Position numbers and translations under genes: made by a program. The notes beneath the pieces were generated by a model that had not been told where the DNA came from, did not search any database, and saw only the letters and a program-made list of their open reading frames with translations. Below, one piece after another: positions 17,496 through 28,235 of a stretch of 64,000 nt of DNA; position 1 is the stretch's first letter, and the number at the start of each line of letters is the position of its first letter. This DNA comes from ZC4RG30 sp040508085 (GTDB taxonomy: Bacteria > Pseudomonadota > Gammaproteobacteria > Steroidobacterales > Steroidobacteraceae). The stretch covers positions 1 to 64,000 of the forward strand of contig JBEVNO010000077.1 in the NCBI GenBank assembly GCA_040508085.1, read 5' to 3'.

Positions 17496-18740
17496 TCACC
17501 CCGAGGCAGCGGCAGGCCCCTGAATTGGCAATCGCCATGACAAGGCCAGCGCTGCGAGGGCACCAGCGGCAGCCAGCAGCAGCGCCGGCGCCAGCTCCAG
17601 GTGCGTGGCCAGCTGCCCCCACAGCAGGCTGCCCAGCGCCAGGCATCCGTAGAAGACGGCGGTGTACAGCGCCATGCCCCGCGCCCGCACCCAGTTGGGC
17701 ACCGCCATCTGTGCGGCCACGTTCAGCGAGGACAGCGCCGCGATCCAGGAGGCGCCGGCCAGCAGGCTGGTGAGCAGGCCCAGCAGCGGCAGCCGCACCA
17801 GCGCATAGCCGGCCAGGGCCAGCGCCGTGCCCAGCGTCCCGGCGATCAGCGTGCCCTGCAGGCCCAGCCGGTGGCGCCAGCGCGGCAGCAGCAGGGCGCC
17901 GCTGACCGCCCCGACGCCGATGCAGCCGACCAGCACGCCGAACAGGCGGGCGTCGCCACCCAGATGCCGGCGCGCCACCAGTGGCAGCAGCGCCCAGTAC
18001 GCACTGCCGAACACATAGAACGCTGCCGAGCGCAGCAGGGTGTTGCGCAGCAGGCGGTTGCCGGCGGCATGCTGCAGGCCCGCGCGCATCGAGGCATACA
18101 GGCTTTCGCGCACGGCTGGTGCGGCAGAGGGGGGCGGAAGCACGGGACGCCACTGCCACAACGCCGCGATGATGGCGAGGAAGCTCAGCGCGTTGACGAA
18201 AAACGGCCAGGCAATTCCGGCCATGACGATCAGCAGCCCGCCCAGCGCCGGCCCGATGGCGCGGCTCAGGTTCATGCCTACAGCATGCAGGGCCACCGCC
18301 GGCGCCAGTTCGTTGCGTGGCACCAGCTGCGGCAGGACGGCTTGCCAGGTGGGCGAGGTGATGGCGACGCCCACGCCGAGACCAAAGGTGATGGCCAGCA
18401 GCACCACGGCACTGGCGGCACCAGCCAGCACCAGCAGGCCGAGCGTCGCCGCGAGCAACAGCGACATGCCCTGAACCAGTATCAGCAGGCGCCGCTTGTC
18501 CATGCGATCCGCCAGCGCCCCGGCGGGCAGCGCCAGCAGGAACACCGGCAGCGTGGTTGCTGCCTGCACCAGGGCCACCATCGCCGGGGTTGGCGCCAGC
18601 GTGGTCATCAGCCAGCCCGCCGCCACGTCGTGCATCCAGCTGCCGGTGTTGGACAGCAGCGCCGCCGTCCAGAGCCACGCAAAGGCGGGGTGCCGGAACG
18701 GGCTCCAGGCGCCGGGGGCGTCCTGCGCTGGCCCGTTCAC
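17496..18740 (-). CDS. MFS transporter of the EntS-like MFS_3 group
   Basis: 414-residue membrane transporter with about 12 helices. Start FRHPAFAWLWTAALLSNTGSW and LPVFLLALPAGALADRMDKRR (motif A region) fit the EntS/enterobactin-exporter-like group, which includes many uncharacterised efflux proteins. It starts with GTG, 7 bp after the ettA stop on the same strand, so it is probably co-transcribed with ettA. The substrate is unknown; no siderophore biosynthesis gene is nearby. Confidence 0.82.
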   Translation of the reverse strand: MNGPAQDAPGAWSPFRHPAFAWLWTAALLSNTGSWMHDVAAGWLMTTLAPTPAMVALVQAATTLPVFLLALPAGALADRMDKRRLLILVQGMSLLLAATLGLLVLAGAASAVVLLAITFGLGVGVAITSPTWQAVLPQLVPRNELAPAVALHAVGMNLSRAIGPALGGLLIVMAGIAWPFFVNALSFLAIIAALWQWRPVLPPPSAAPAVRESLYASMRAGLQHAAGNRLLRNTLLRSAAFYVFGSAYWALLPLVARRHLGGDARLFGVLVGCIGVGAVSGALLLPRWRHRLGLQGTLIAGTLGTALALAGYALVRLPLLGLLTSLLAGASWIAALSSLNVAAQMAVPNWVRARGMALYTAVFYGCLALGSLLWGQLATHLELAPALLLAAAGALAALALSWRLPIQGPAAASG

Positions 18741-18747
18741 CAGCGGC

Positions 18748-20421
<1,674 letters not shown>

Positions 20422-20427
20422 CGCGTG

Positions 20428-20433
20428 ATTATC
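20428..20433 (-). promoter_or_regulatory. Candidate leaderless -10 box of ettA
   Basis: Minus strand reads GATAAT, CACGCG, ATG. Spacing of 6 nt puts +1 on the ettA start codon. No Shine-Dalgarno is present. -35 not evident. Confidence 0.5.
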
Positions 20434-20514
20434 CGCGAATCCCGCGGCGCCGCCCAGACGCCCGCAACCGCGCGCAATGCAAGCCGCTGCACTCGTGCTA
20501 GTCTTCGGGCAACC

Positions 20515-21477
20515 GTGAACGCCTCCCCGACAACCGCTGGGCGCGTACTCGTAATCGCCGATGAGGCGCTCGGGCGTTACGGTTTTCCCAATGGCCATCC
20601 CTTCGGTCCCGATCGGCTCGGGGCCTTCCTGACCGAATTCCGCGCCCGCGGCCTGCCAGCGCAGTGCCTGACGCGGGCCTCGCGCGAGGCCGAGGATGCC
20701 GAGCTGCTGTGGTTCCATACTCCCCGCTACGTGGAATTCGTGCGCGCGCGCTCCCAGGACGGCGCGGGCCTGCTGGACCTGGCCGATACGCCGGCGTATC
20801 GGGGTGTGTTCGAGGCCGCCGCACGCGTGGTGGGCGCGACGCTGGATGCGGCGGACGCCATCCTTGCAGGTGAGGTGAGCCGGGCCTTCGTGCCCATCGC
20901 CGGGCTGCACCATGCAGTGCGCGATGGCGCCGCCGGATTCTGCGTCTTCAATGATTGCGGGGTGCTGATCGAAGCGCTGCGGCGGCGCGGCCTCACCCGG
21001 GTCGCGTACGTGGACATCGACGCACACCACGGCGACGGGGTGTTCTATGCCTTCGAGTCTGACCCCTTCGTGGTGCTCGCGGACCTGCATGAGGATGGCC
21101 AGTTCCTGTATCCCGGCACGGGCCGCGGGGACGAGACGGGCCTGGCCGCAGGCCGCGGCACCAAGCTGAACCTGCCTTTGCCGCCGGCAGCCGACGATGC
21201 CGCGTTCGCCGCCCTGTGGCCGTCGGTCATCGAACACTTGGAACGGCATGCGCCGGACTTCATCATCCTCCAGTGCGGCACCGATAGCCTGGGCGGCGAC
21301 CCGCTGGCGCACCTGGCGCTCACGCCCGCGAGCCACCAGCTGGCGGCCGAGAGCCTGGCAGCGCTGGCTGCGCGCTTGGGCCACGGCCGGGTGCTGGCGC
21401 TGGGCGGCGGCGGGTACAACCGCGCCAACATTGCTGCTGGCTGGAACGCGGTGGTGGAGGGGCTGCTGCGGGCCTGA
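20515..21477 (+). CDS. Histone deacetylase-like (AcuC/acetylpolyamine amidohydrolase family) hydrolase
   Basis: 320-residue zinc deacetylase of the class II HDAC fold. The active site is complete: His132-His133 in AGLHHAV, zinc ligands D169 and H171 in VDIDAHHGDG, D262 in SLGGDPLAHL, and the transition-state tyrosine Y301 in LGGGGYNRAN. In bacteria these enzymes deacetylate acetyl-lysine on proteins (AcuC on acetyl-CoA synthetase) or acetylpolyamines; the substrate here is unknown. GTG at 20515 is the first plausible start outside the divergent ettA gene. No acs gene is visible. Divergent to ettA across 93 bp. Confidence 0.87.
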   Translation: MNASPTTAGRVLVIADEALGRYGFPNGHPFGPDRLGAFLTEFRARGLPAQCLTRASREAEDAELLWFHTPRYVEFVRARSQDGAGLLDLADTPAYRGVFEAAARVVGATLDAADAILAGEVSRAFVPIAGLHHAVRDGAAGFCVFNDCGVLIEALRRRGLTRVAYVDIDAHHGDGVFYAFESDPFVVLADLHEDGQFLYPGTGRGDETGLAAGRGTKLNLPLPPAADDAAFAALWPSVIEHLERHAPDFIILQCGTDSLGGDPLAHLALTPASHQLAAESLAALAARLGHGRVLALGGGGYNRANIAAGWNAVVEGLLRA

Positions 21478-21531
21478 GCGGGGTGTTTCGGGTACCATGT
21501 GCGCCCTTTTCGCTGCAGGTCCCAGGCGTCC

Positions 21532-22800
21532 ATGTATTCCGAGTCGATGACGATCGAGCGTTTTGATCCTGACCTTGCGCGTGCCATGGCCGGCGAGAGC
21601 CAGCGCCAGGAAGACCATATCGAACTGATCGCGTCGGAAAACTACGCCAGTCCGCGCGTGCTCGAGGCGCAGGGCTCGGTGCTCACCAACAAGTATGCGG
21701 AAGGCTATCCGGGCAAGCGTTATTACGGCGGCTGCGAGTTCGTCGACGTGGTGGAGCAGCTGGCCATCGACCGCGCCAAGCGCCTGTTCGGTGCCGACTA
21801 CGCCAACGTGCAGCCGCATGCGGGCAGCCAGGCCAATGCCGCGGCGTACTTCGCGCTGATGAATGCCGGCGACACCATGCTCGGCATGAGTCTGGACCAC
21901 GGCGGCCATCTCACCCACGGTTCGAAGGTGAATTTTTCCGGCAAGCTGTTCCGCGCGGTGAGTTACGGCCTGAAGGCCGAGGACGGCCGCATCGACTACG
22001 ACGAGATGGAGCGCGTCGCCGTGGCCGAGAAGCCGAAGATGATCGTGGCGGGTTTTTCCGCCTATTCACGGCACCTGGATTTCGCGCGCTTCCGCCGTGT
22101 CGCCGACATGGTGGGTGCCTACCTCGTCGTCGACATGGCACATGTCGCAGGCCTGGTGGCGGCCGGGCTTTACCCCAACCCCGTGCCATTCGCCGATGTG
22201 GTCACGTCGACCACGCACAAGACGCTGCGTGGCCCGCGCGGCGGGCTCATCCTGGCGCGTTCGAATCCCGAGATCGAGAAGAAGCTCAACTCGATGGTGT
22301 TCCCGGGCACGCAGGGCGGCCCGCTGATGCATGTCATAGCCGCCAAGGCGGTGGCTTTCCAGGAGGCGCTGGCGCCGGAATTCAAGGAATACCAGCAGCA
22401 GGTGCTGGCCAATGCGCGCGCCATGGCGCTGGCGTTCCAGCGCCGTGGTTACAGGATTGTCTCCGGCGGCACGGACAACCACCTGTTCCTGCTCGATCTC
22501 AGCGACAAGACCATGAACGGCAAGGAGGCCGACGCTGCGCTCGGCCAGGCGCACATCACCGTCAACAAAAATGCGGTGCCGAATGATCCGCGCCCGCCAA
22601 CCGTCACCAGCGGTATCCGCATCGGTTCGCCCGCGTCCACCACGCGCGGCTTCAAGGAAGCCGAAATGACGCAGGTGGCCAACTGGATTGCCGACATCCT
22701 CGACAATGGCGGCACTGCCGCGGTAATCGAGCGCGTGCGCGGCGAAGTGGCGGCGCTGTGCAAGCGCTTCCCGGTGTACGGCAGTTCCTTCAGCAAGTGA
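21532..22800 (+). CDS. glyA: Serine hydroxymethyltransferase
   Basis: 422-residue PLP enzyme that interconverts serine and glycine and charges tetrahydrofolate with a one-carbon unit. The ATG at 21532 gives MYSESMTIERFDPDLARAM, the same length to HIELIASENY as E. coli GlyA; an upstream in-frame GTG at 21499 is rejected. TTHKTLRGPRGG holds the PLP lysine. It is followed by nrdR after 27 bp and then the riboflavin operon, a common arrangement. It supplies one-carbon units to the purine genes purL and purF in the window. Confidence 0.97.
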   Translation: MYSESMTIERFDPDLARAMAGESQRQEDHIELIASENYASPRVLEAQGSVLTNKYAEGYPGKRYYGGCEFVDVVEQLAIDRAKRLFGADYANVQPHAGSQANAAAYFALMNAGDTMLGMSLDHGGHLTHGSKVNFSGKLFRAVSYGLKAEDGRIDYDEMERVAVAEKPKMIVAGFSAYSRHLDFARFRRVADMVGAYLVVDMAHVAGLVAAGLYPNPVPFADVVTSTTHKTLRGPRGGLILARSNPEIEKKLNSMVFPGTQGGPLMHVIAAKAVAFQEALAPEFKEYQQQVLANARAMALAFQRRGYRIVSGGTDNHLFLLDLSDKTMNGKEADAALGQAHITVNKNAVPNDPRPPTVTSGIRIGSPASTTRGFKEAEMTQVANWIADILDNGGTAAVIERVRGEVAALCKRFPVYGSSFSK

Positions 22801-22827
22801 GGCGCGTTCCCATGGACGCGCGGCGGC

Positions 22828-23352
22828 ATGCACTGTCCCTTCTGCGGACATGAAGAGACCAAGGTAACGGATTCGCGTCTCGCCGGTGGCGGGGCGCAGA
22901 TCCGTCGTCGCCGCGAATGCCTGTCATGCGGCGAGCGCTTCACCACGTTTGAATCCGCCGAGCTGGTGATGCCGGTGGTGGTCAAATCCGACCAGCGCCG
23001 CATGCACTTCGACGAGGCCAAGCTGCGCTCCGGCATGGAGAAGGCGCTCGAGAAGCGGCCCGTCGGTGCCGAAGCCATCGATGCAGCAGTGTCCCGCATC
23101 GGCCACAAGCTGCGCAGCCTGGGTGAGCGCGAGGTGGCCTCGCGCGAGATCGGCGAGCTGGTGATGGAAGAGCTGCATCAGCTGGATGAAGTGGCTTATG
23201 TGCGCTTCGCCTCGGTGTACCGCAGCTTCCAGGACGTGGACGCCTTCCGGCATGAAATCGAACGCATGCGCAGCAAGCGCCGCCGTCCGGCCAACCAGGG
23301 ACAGTTGCTGCTGCCCGGCGTGATCACCGGTCCGGCCAAGGACGACAAGTGA
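22828..23352 (+). CDS. nrdR: Transcriptional repressor NrdR
   Basis: 174-residue repressor of ribonucleotide reductase genes. The zinc ribbon has C3, C6, C31 and C34 (HCPFCGHE and RECLSCGERF); the ATP-cone follows (VVVKSDQRRMHFDEAKLRSGMEKAL region). It binds NrdR boxes when loaded with dATP. Its target genes are not in the window. The stop overlaps the GTG start of ribD (GTGA), so it belongs to the glyA-nrdR-rib transcript. Confidence 0.97.
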   Translation: MHCPFCGHEETKVTDSRLAGGGAQIRRRRECLSCGERFTTFESAELVMPVVVKSDQRRMHFDEAKLRSGMEKALEKRPVGAEAIDAAVSRIGHKLRSLGEREVASREIGELVMEELHQLDEVAYVRFASVYRSFQDVDAFRHEIERMRSKRRRPANQGQLLLPGVITGPAKDDK

Positions 23353-24446
23353 CCGCAGCGGCATGGAGCGAGGCCGATACCGCAGCCATGGCGCGGGCGA
23401 TAGAGCTGGCGGGCAACGGCCTGTACACCACCGATCCGAATCCGCGCGTGGGCTGCGTGCTGGTACGCAACGGTGCAGTAGTCGGCGAGGGCTGGCATGC
23501 CCGCGCCGGCGGACCCCATGCGGAGCCCGCGGCGCTCGCGGCCGCTGGCAGCGCCGCCCGCGATGCCACGGCATACGTGACGCTCGAGCCCTGCAACCAC
23601 CACGGGCGCACCGGACCCTGCAGCGAAGCACTCCTCAACGCCGGTGTCGCCCGTGTGGTGTATGCCATTGCTGATCCGAACCCCAAGGCCGTCGGCGGTG
23701 CGCAGCGATTGCTGGCCGCAGGCGTGCGGGTGGAGTCGGGCCTGCTGGCGGAGGAGGCTGCACAGCTTAATCCCGGCTACCTGCGGCGCCTGCGCGGCGG
23801 CTTGCCATGGGTGCGCGTGAAGCTCGCCGCAAGTCTCGACGGGCGCACCGCACTGGCCTCGGGTGAAAGCCGCTGGATCACTTCCAGGCCCGCGCGCACC
23901 GATGCCCAGTACGGGCGCGCGCGCAGCTCCGTGGTATTGACCGGCGTCGGCACCATCCTCGCGGACGATCCGGCGATGAATGTGCGGATTCCTGAAAGCG
24001 ACCGCCAGCCACTGCGCGTGGTGCTCGATTCCCGCCTGCGCACCCCTTCGGACTCGCGCATCATCAATCGCGAAGGCAGCGTGCTCATCATCGGTACGGT
24101 GGATGACGCACAGCGCCGCCAGTCGCTGCAGCGCCAGGGCGTGGAGATCGTCATGCTGCCGGCTGTCGACGGCCGGCCAGACCTGCACGCAGTGCTGCAC
24201 CTGCTGGCGGCGCGCGGCGCGAATGAGGTCTGGGTCGAGGCCGGTGCTACGCTGGCTGGCGCCTTCCTGCGTGCCGGCCTGTATGACGAGCTGGTGCTCT
24301 ACCTGGCTCCCACCCTGCTGGGCGGCGATGCGCGCGCGCTGACCGAGCTGCCGCCGCTGCTGCATCTGGAAGACCGGCCGCGACTGCGTTTTACCGACGT
24401 GCGGCGCGTTGGCGATGATCTGTGTATTACCGCGGTGAAGGGCTGA
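23349..24446 (+). CDS. ribD: Bifunctional riboflavin deaminase/reductase
   Basis: 365-residue enzyme doing deamination then reduction of the pyrimidine intermediate in riboflavin synthesis. The deaminase domain (1-145) has the zinc site H57-x-E59 in GGPHAEP and C82/C91 in PCNHHGRTGPC. The reductase domain starts around 150 with RVKLAASLDGRTAL and contains TGVGTILADDP. The GTG start overlaps the nrdR stop. It is followed after 3 bp by riboflavin synthase. Confidence 0.96.
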   Translation: MTAAAWSEADTAAMARAIELAGNGLYTTDPNPRVGCVLVRNGAVVGEGWHARAGGPHAEPAALAAAGSAARDATAYVTLEPCNHHGRTGPCSEALLNAGVARVVYAIADPNPKAVGGAQRLLAAGVRVESGLLAEEAAQLNPGYLRRLRGGLPWVRVKLAASLDGRTALASGESRWITSRPARTDAQYGRARSSVVLTGVGTILADDPAMNVRIPESDRQPLRVVLDSRLRTPSDSRIINREGSVLIIGTVDDAQRRQSLQRQGVEIVMLPAVDGRPDLHAVLHLLAARGANEVWVEAGATLAGAFLRAGLYDELVLYLAPTLLGGDARALTELPPLLHLEDRPRLRFTDVRRVGDDLCITAVKG

Positions 24447-24449
24447 TCC

Positions 24450-25052
24450 ATGTTCACAGGCATTGTGCAGGCCATTGGCAGCATCGCCACCCATGAACGG
24501 CGCGGCGGCGACCTGCGGCTGGGCATCGAGGCCAGCGACCTGGCTGCCCGCATCGATGCGGGGCGGCTTGCCATCGGTGAAAGCATCGCCGTCAGCGGCG
24601 TGTGCCTGACAGTGGTGGAATTCGACGGGCGGCAGTTCGTCGCGGATGTGTCGCGCGAGACTCTGGCCCTGACCACCCTGGGCGACCTCCGTGCAGGCGA
24701 TGCCGTGAACCTCGAGGCGGCGCTGCGCGCTGGAGATCCACTGGGAGGGCATCTGATGTCCGGACATGTGGACGGCAGGGCGGAAGTGGTGGAGCTGCAC
24801 CACGATGCCCGTTCACTGCGGGTGGAGGTCGAAGTCCCGGCTGCGCTGGCCCGCTACATCGCCCCTAAAGGATCCGTAGCGCTGGACGGCATCAGCCTGA
24901 CGGTGAACCAGGTGGAGGGGCGGCGTTTCGGGGTGAACCTCATTCCCCACACCATCGAGGTGACCACCTTCGGCGATCTGGCGCTGGGCCGGCAGCTGAA
25001 CCTGGAAGTGGACCAGCTGGCGCGCTATGTCCAGCGGGCGCTGGGACAGTAG
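24450..25052 (+). CDS. ribE: Riboflavin synthase alpha chain
   Basis: 200-residue enzyme joining two lumazine molecules to riboflavin. It has the expected internal duplication: MFTGIVQAIG at the start, SGVCLTVVEF in repeat 1 and LDGISLTVNQVEG in repeat 2, with the LMSGHVDG block in the middle. It is named ribE here for riboflavin synthase (E. coli ribC). It is 3 bp after ribD and 22 bp before the next gene. Confidence 0.96.
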   Translation: MFTGIVQAIGSIATHERRGGDLRLGIEASDLAARIDAGRLAIGESIAVSGVCLTVVEFDGRQFVADVSRETLALTTLGDLRAGDAVNLEAALRAGDPLGGHLMSGHVDGRAEVVELHHDARSLRVEVEVPAALARYIAPKGSVALDGISLTVNQVEGRRFGVNLIPHTIEVTTFGDLALGRQLNLEVDQLARYVQRALGQ

Positions 25053-25062
25053 CCGCCGCTGC

Positions 25063-25068
25063 TACAAT
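25063..25068 (+). promoter_or_regulatory. Candidate leaderless -10 box of ribBX
   Basis: TACAAT, then GACACC, then the ATG at 25075. It sits in the 22-bp gap after ribE and would be an internal promoter for ribBX-ribH-nusB-thiL with +1 on the start codon. Confidence 0.45.
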
Positions 25069-25074
25069 GACACC

Positions 25075-26217
25075 ATGAGCACAGGCCCCAGACTGGTGGA
25101 AGCAGGCGCCGACAGCCCCTTCGACCGCATCGAAGACATCCTCGAGGATCTCGCCGCCGGCAAGATGGTGGTGATCGTCGACGACGAGGATCGCGAGAAC
25201 GAGGGCGACCTGCTGATGGCCGCCGAGAAGGTCCGGCCTGAAGACATCAACTTCATGGCGCGCTTCGGTCGCGGCCTGATCTGCCTGACGATGACGCGCG
25301 AGCGCTGCACCCAGCTGCGGCTGCCGCTGATGGTCAGCGACACCGATCGCGAAGGACGCACCAACTTCACCGTTTCCATCGAAGCAGCCGAAGGCATCAC
25401 CACCGGCATCTCCGCCTATGACCGCGCGCACACCGTGCGCACGGCGGTGGCGAAGAATGCGCGCCCGGCCGATCTGTCCCAGCCGGGACACATCTTTCCG
25501 GTGATGTCTCAGCCTGGCGGCGTGCTGACGCGCGCCGGGCATACCGAGGCCGGCTGCGACCTCACCCGGCTCGCCGGGCTGGAGCCAGCGGCGGTCATCG
25601 TGGAGATCATGAATGACGACGGCACGATGGCGCGCCGCCCGCAGCTGGAGGCATTCGCGCGGCTGCATGGCCTGCGCATGGGCACCATCCGCGATCTGAT
25701 CCGCTACCGGCTGCGCACCGAGCGCAGCGTGGAGCTGGTGGCCAGCCGCAAGGTGCAGACCGAGTTCGGTGAGTTCCAGCTGCACTGCTACGAGGACCAT
25801 GTACACCGTGACCTGCACCTGGCGCTGACGCGGGGCGACCTCGCCGGGGCCTCGCTGCCGCTGGTGCGCGTGCACGTGGCCGAAACGCTGCGCGACCTGC
25901 TGGGGGTGCGCGGCGAAGCGCGCGCCTGGACCTTGCGCGAGGCACTGGAGCGCATTGCCACGGAACCCAGCGGCGTGCTGGTCGTGCTGCGTGAGCCTGA
26001 ATCACCCCGGTCGCTGGTGGATGCCATGCAGGGCCTGCCGCGGCGCGAACCGCCGCCGGCTTCGGACGAGGCGCATGCGGTGCTGCGCACCTACGGCATC
26101 GGCGCGCAGATACTGAAGGACCTGGGCGTGCGCCGCATGCGCGTGCTGTCGGCACCCAAGCAGTTGCATGGCATCTCGGCCTTCGATCTGGAAGTGGCCG
26201 AGTACGTCTGCGACTGA
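25075..26217 (+). CDS. ribBX: 3,4-dihydroxy-2-butanone 4-phosphate synthase with degenerate GTP cyclohydrolase II domain (RibBX-type)
   Basis: 380 residues. The N-terminal half (about 15-205) is a complete DHBP synthase: VDDEDRENEGDLLMAA (36-51), HTEAGCDL and the catalytic glutamates are present. The C-terminal half (about 210-378) is recognisably GTP cyclohydrolase II in fold but lacks the CxxxxxxxxxxCxC zinc cysteines and the LRQEGRGIG segment, replaced by LREPESPRS; it cannot be a working cyclohydrolase. A functional RibA must be elsewhere. This matches the RibBX group described in gammaproteobacteria. The ATG is chosen because the upstream in-frame start lies inside ribE. Confidence 0.93.
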   Translation: MSTGPRLVEAGADSPFDRIEDILEDLAAGKMVVIVDDEDRENEGDLLMAAEKVRPEDINFMARFGRGLICLTMTRERCTQLRLPLMVSDTDREGRTNFTVSIEAAEGITTGISAYDRAHTVRTAVAKNARPADLSQPGHIFPVMSQPGGVLTRAGHTEAGCDLTRLAGLEPAAVIVEIMNDDGTMARRPQLEAFARLHGLRMGTIRDLIRYRLRTERSVELVASRKVQTEFGEFQLHCYEDHVHRDLHLALTRGDLAGASLPLVRVHVAETLRDLLGVRGEARAWTLREALERIATEPSGVLVVLREPESPRSLVDAMQGLPRREPPPASDEAHAVLRTYGIGAQILKDLGVRRMRVLSAPKQLHGISAFDLEVAEYVCD

Positions 26218-26226
26218 AGAACAAGC

Positions 26227-26736
26227 ATGCCCAATTTCAGGATCATAGACGGCACGGCGCAACTGGCCGCGCGTGCCGGCAAAGGCGGCGATGCGGCGCG
26301 TGGCCGCAACGTGGCACTGGTAGCCGCACGCTTCAATGCCGACATCGTGGACCAGATGGTGCAGGGCGCCACCGCCGTGTGGGAACGGCAGGGCGGCGAT
26401 CCGGCGGGGCTGGTGCTGGTGCAGGCGCCCGGTGCGTTCGAGTTGCCGCTGCTGGCCCGCCGGCTGGCCCAGACCGGCCGCTACCATGCCATCGTGGCGC
26501 TGGGCTGCGTCATCCGTGGTGACACCGCGCATTTCGATTTCGTGGCCGGCGAGGCAGCGCGTGGCATCTCGGAAGCGGCGCGCGATACCGGTTTGCCCGT
26601 GATATTCGGCGTGCTCACCACCGAGAACATCGAACAGGCGCTGGAACGGGCTGATCCGGCGCGCATGGACAAGGGAGGCGAGGCAATGCTGGCGGCACTG
26701 GAGATGGTTGCCGTGCTGCAGGAAATCGGCTCTTGA
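26227..26736 (+). CDS. ribH: 6,7-dimethyl-8-ribityllumazine synthase
   Basis: 169 residues. It condenses the RibD product with dihydroxybutanone phosphate. Markers are VALVAARFNADIVDQM, QAPGAFELPLLARRLA, ALGCVIRGDTAHFDFV and FGVLTTENIEQALERAD, all conserved. It starts 9 bp after ribBX and its TGA overlaps the TTG start of nusB. Confidence 0.97.
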   Translation: MPNFRIIDGTAQLAARAGKGGDAARGRNVALVAARFNADIVDQMVQGATAVWERQGGDPAGLVLVQAPGAFELPLLARRLAQTGRYHAIVALGCVIRGDTAHFDFVAGEAARGISEAARDTGLPVIFGVLTTENIEQALERADPARMDKGGEAMLAALEMVAVLQEIGS

Positions 26737-27176
26737 ACACCGCCTCGCGCCCCACGCGTGGCAATGGTGCCCGTGCGCTGTCGCGCAAACTGGCCCTGCA
26801 GACGCTGTACAGCTGGCTGCTCAACCAGCGGCCCTGGCAGGATCTGGTCGGGGAGTTCGACCTGGCTGAGGAAGCCCCGCGCGCTGACCGCGCGCATTTC
26901 ACCGGGCTGCTGCGCGAGATCACTACCCGCATCACCGAGCTCGATACCGAGCTGGGAGCGTGGACTGACCGCCCACCGGTGGAGCTGGACCCGGTCGAGC
27001 ACGCGGCGCTGCTGATCGGTCTGCAGGAGCTGCACGCACATCCGGAACTGCCGTTCCGCGTTGTCATCAGCGAAGCCACCAGCCTGGCGCGCCGCTTCGG
27101 CGCCACCGACGGGCACAAGTTCGTCAACGCGGTGATGGATCGTGCCGCGCGCGCCCTGCGGCCGCTCGAACACTGA
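26733..27176 (+). CDS. nusB: Transcription antitermination factor NusB
   Basis: 147-residue RNA-binding antiterminator that acts with NusE at boxA of rRNA leaders. RKLALQTLYSWLLNQ is the N-terminal family motif, followed by the helical core FRVVISEATSLARRFGATDGHKFVNAVMDR. The start is a TTG overlapping the ribH stop (TTGA). ATG codons nearby are out of frame. Position ribH-nusB-thiL is typical. Confidence 0.95.
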   Translation: MNTASRPTRGNGARALSRKLALQTLYSWLLNQRPWQDLVGEFDLAEEAPRADRAHFTGLLREITTRITELDTELGAWTDRPPVELDPVEHAALLIGLQELHAHPELPFRVVISEATSLARRFGATDGHKFVNAVMDRAARALRPLEH

Positions 27177-27193
27177 TGCCTGCCTGAACCCGC

Positions 27194-28192
27194 GTGGCGC
27201 TCGGCGAATTCGCACTGATCGAACGGTTTTTCGGCGCCCCGGCGCGCGCGCAGCAGCACTCCCGCGGCGATGTGGCGCTGGGCATCGGCGACGACGCCGC
27301 GCTGCTATCCGTACCAGCGGGCCGGCAGCTGGTGGCCGCGCTCGACACGCTGGTGGAAGGCCGGCACTTCCTGCGCGGCTTTCCGGCCGCGTCCATCGGG
27401 CACCGCGCACTGGCTGCCAATCTCAGCGATCTTGCTGCCATGGGAGCAGAGCCCGCCTGGTACCTGCTTGCACTGACGATCCCGGCGGTGGATACCGGCT
27501 TCCTGGAGGAATTCGCCCGCGGCATGCTGGCACTGGCCGCGGAACACGCGGTCGCGCTCGTGGGTGGTGACACGACCGGTGGACCGCTGACGATCTCGGT
27601 GCAGGCGCTGGGACTGGTGGAGCCGGGTGCCGCGCTGCGGCGCGATGGCGGACGCGCCGGTGATCTGCTCTACGTCAGCGGCACCCCGGGGGATGCAGCG
27701 GCGGGTCTGCAGCTGGCACTGGCACTGGCGCAGGCAACGGATGCCGGTGTCGACACGGCCCACCGCCAGTGGCTGCTGCATCGTTTCCACTACCCGGAAC
27801 CGCGCGTGGCCCTTGGCCGCGCGCTGCGCGGCATCGCCAGCGCGTGCATCGACGTGTCGGACGGGCTCGCCGCTGATGCCGGCAAGCTGGCGGCGGCCAG
27901 CCATTGCGGCGTCACCATCGACGTGGAGCGCCTGCCGTTGTCCGCATCGTTGCTGGCGCAGGCCGGCCCGGCAGGCGCCGTTGCCCAGGCACTCGGCGGC
28001 GGCGAGGACTACGAATTATGCTTCTCCGTGCCCCCCGAACATGAGACGCAGCTCACGCTGGCAGTTGCCCACCTTGGGCATGCCGTCACCCGCATCGGCC
28101 AGCTGCGTGAGGCGCCGGGCGTGACGGTGCTACAGCACGGCCGCCTGCTCGAATTCGACGCGCGCGGATTCGATCACTTCGCCACTGGGTAG
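27194..28192 (+). CDS. thiL: Thiamine-monophosphate kinase
   Basis: 332-residue kinase making thiamine diphosphate, an essential cofactor. The GTG start gives MALGEFALIERFF, which aligns with the E. coli start. Markers: GIGDDAALL, ALDTLVEGRHF, GGDTTGGPLTIS and DVSDGLAADAGKL. It closes the rib/nus unit; dxs, a thiamine diphosphate enzyme, is also in the window but not linked. Confidence 0.95.
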   Translation: MALGEFALIERFFGAPARAQQHSRGDVALGIGDDAALLSVPAGRQLVAALDTLVEGRHFLRGFPAASIGHRALAANLSDLAAMGAEPAWYLLALTIPAVDTGFLEEFARGMLALAAEHAVALVGGDTTGGPLTISVQALGLVEPGAALRRDGGRAGDLLYVSGTPGDAAAGLQLALALAQATDAGVDTAHRQWLLHRFHYPEPRVALGRALRGIASACIDVSDGLAADAGKLAAASHCGVTIDVERLPLSASLLAQAGPAGAVAQALGGGEDYELCFSVPPEHETQLTLAVAHLGHAVTRIGQLREAPGVTVLQHGRLLEFDARGFDHFATG

Positions 28193-28235
28193 TTGGTAGA
28201 CATAAGAGGCGCGTCACACCGTAACCGGGGTGCGG

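Noticed and set aside
25027..25074. Sixteen-codon N-terminal extension of RibBX
   Set aside because: Lies within ribE and has no conserved residues; the ATG at 25075 carries a -10 box.
22801..25074. FMN riboswitch in front of ribD or ribBX
   Set aside because: Gaps are 3-27 bp; no room for the aptamer.
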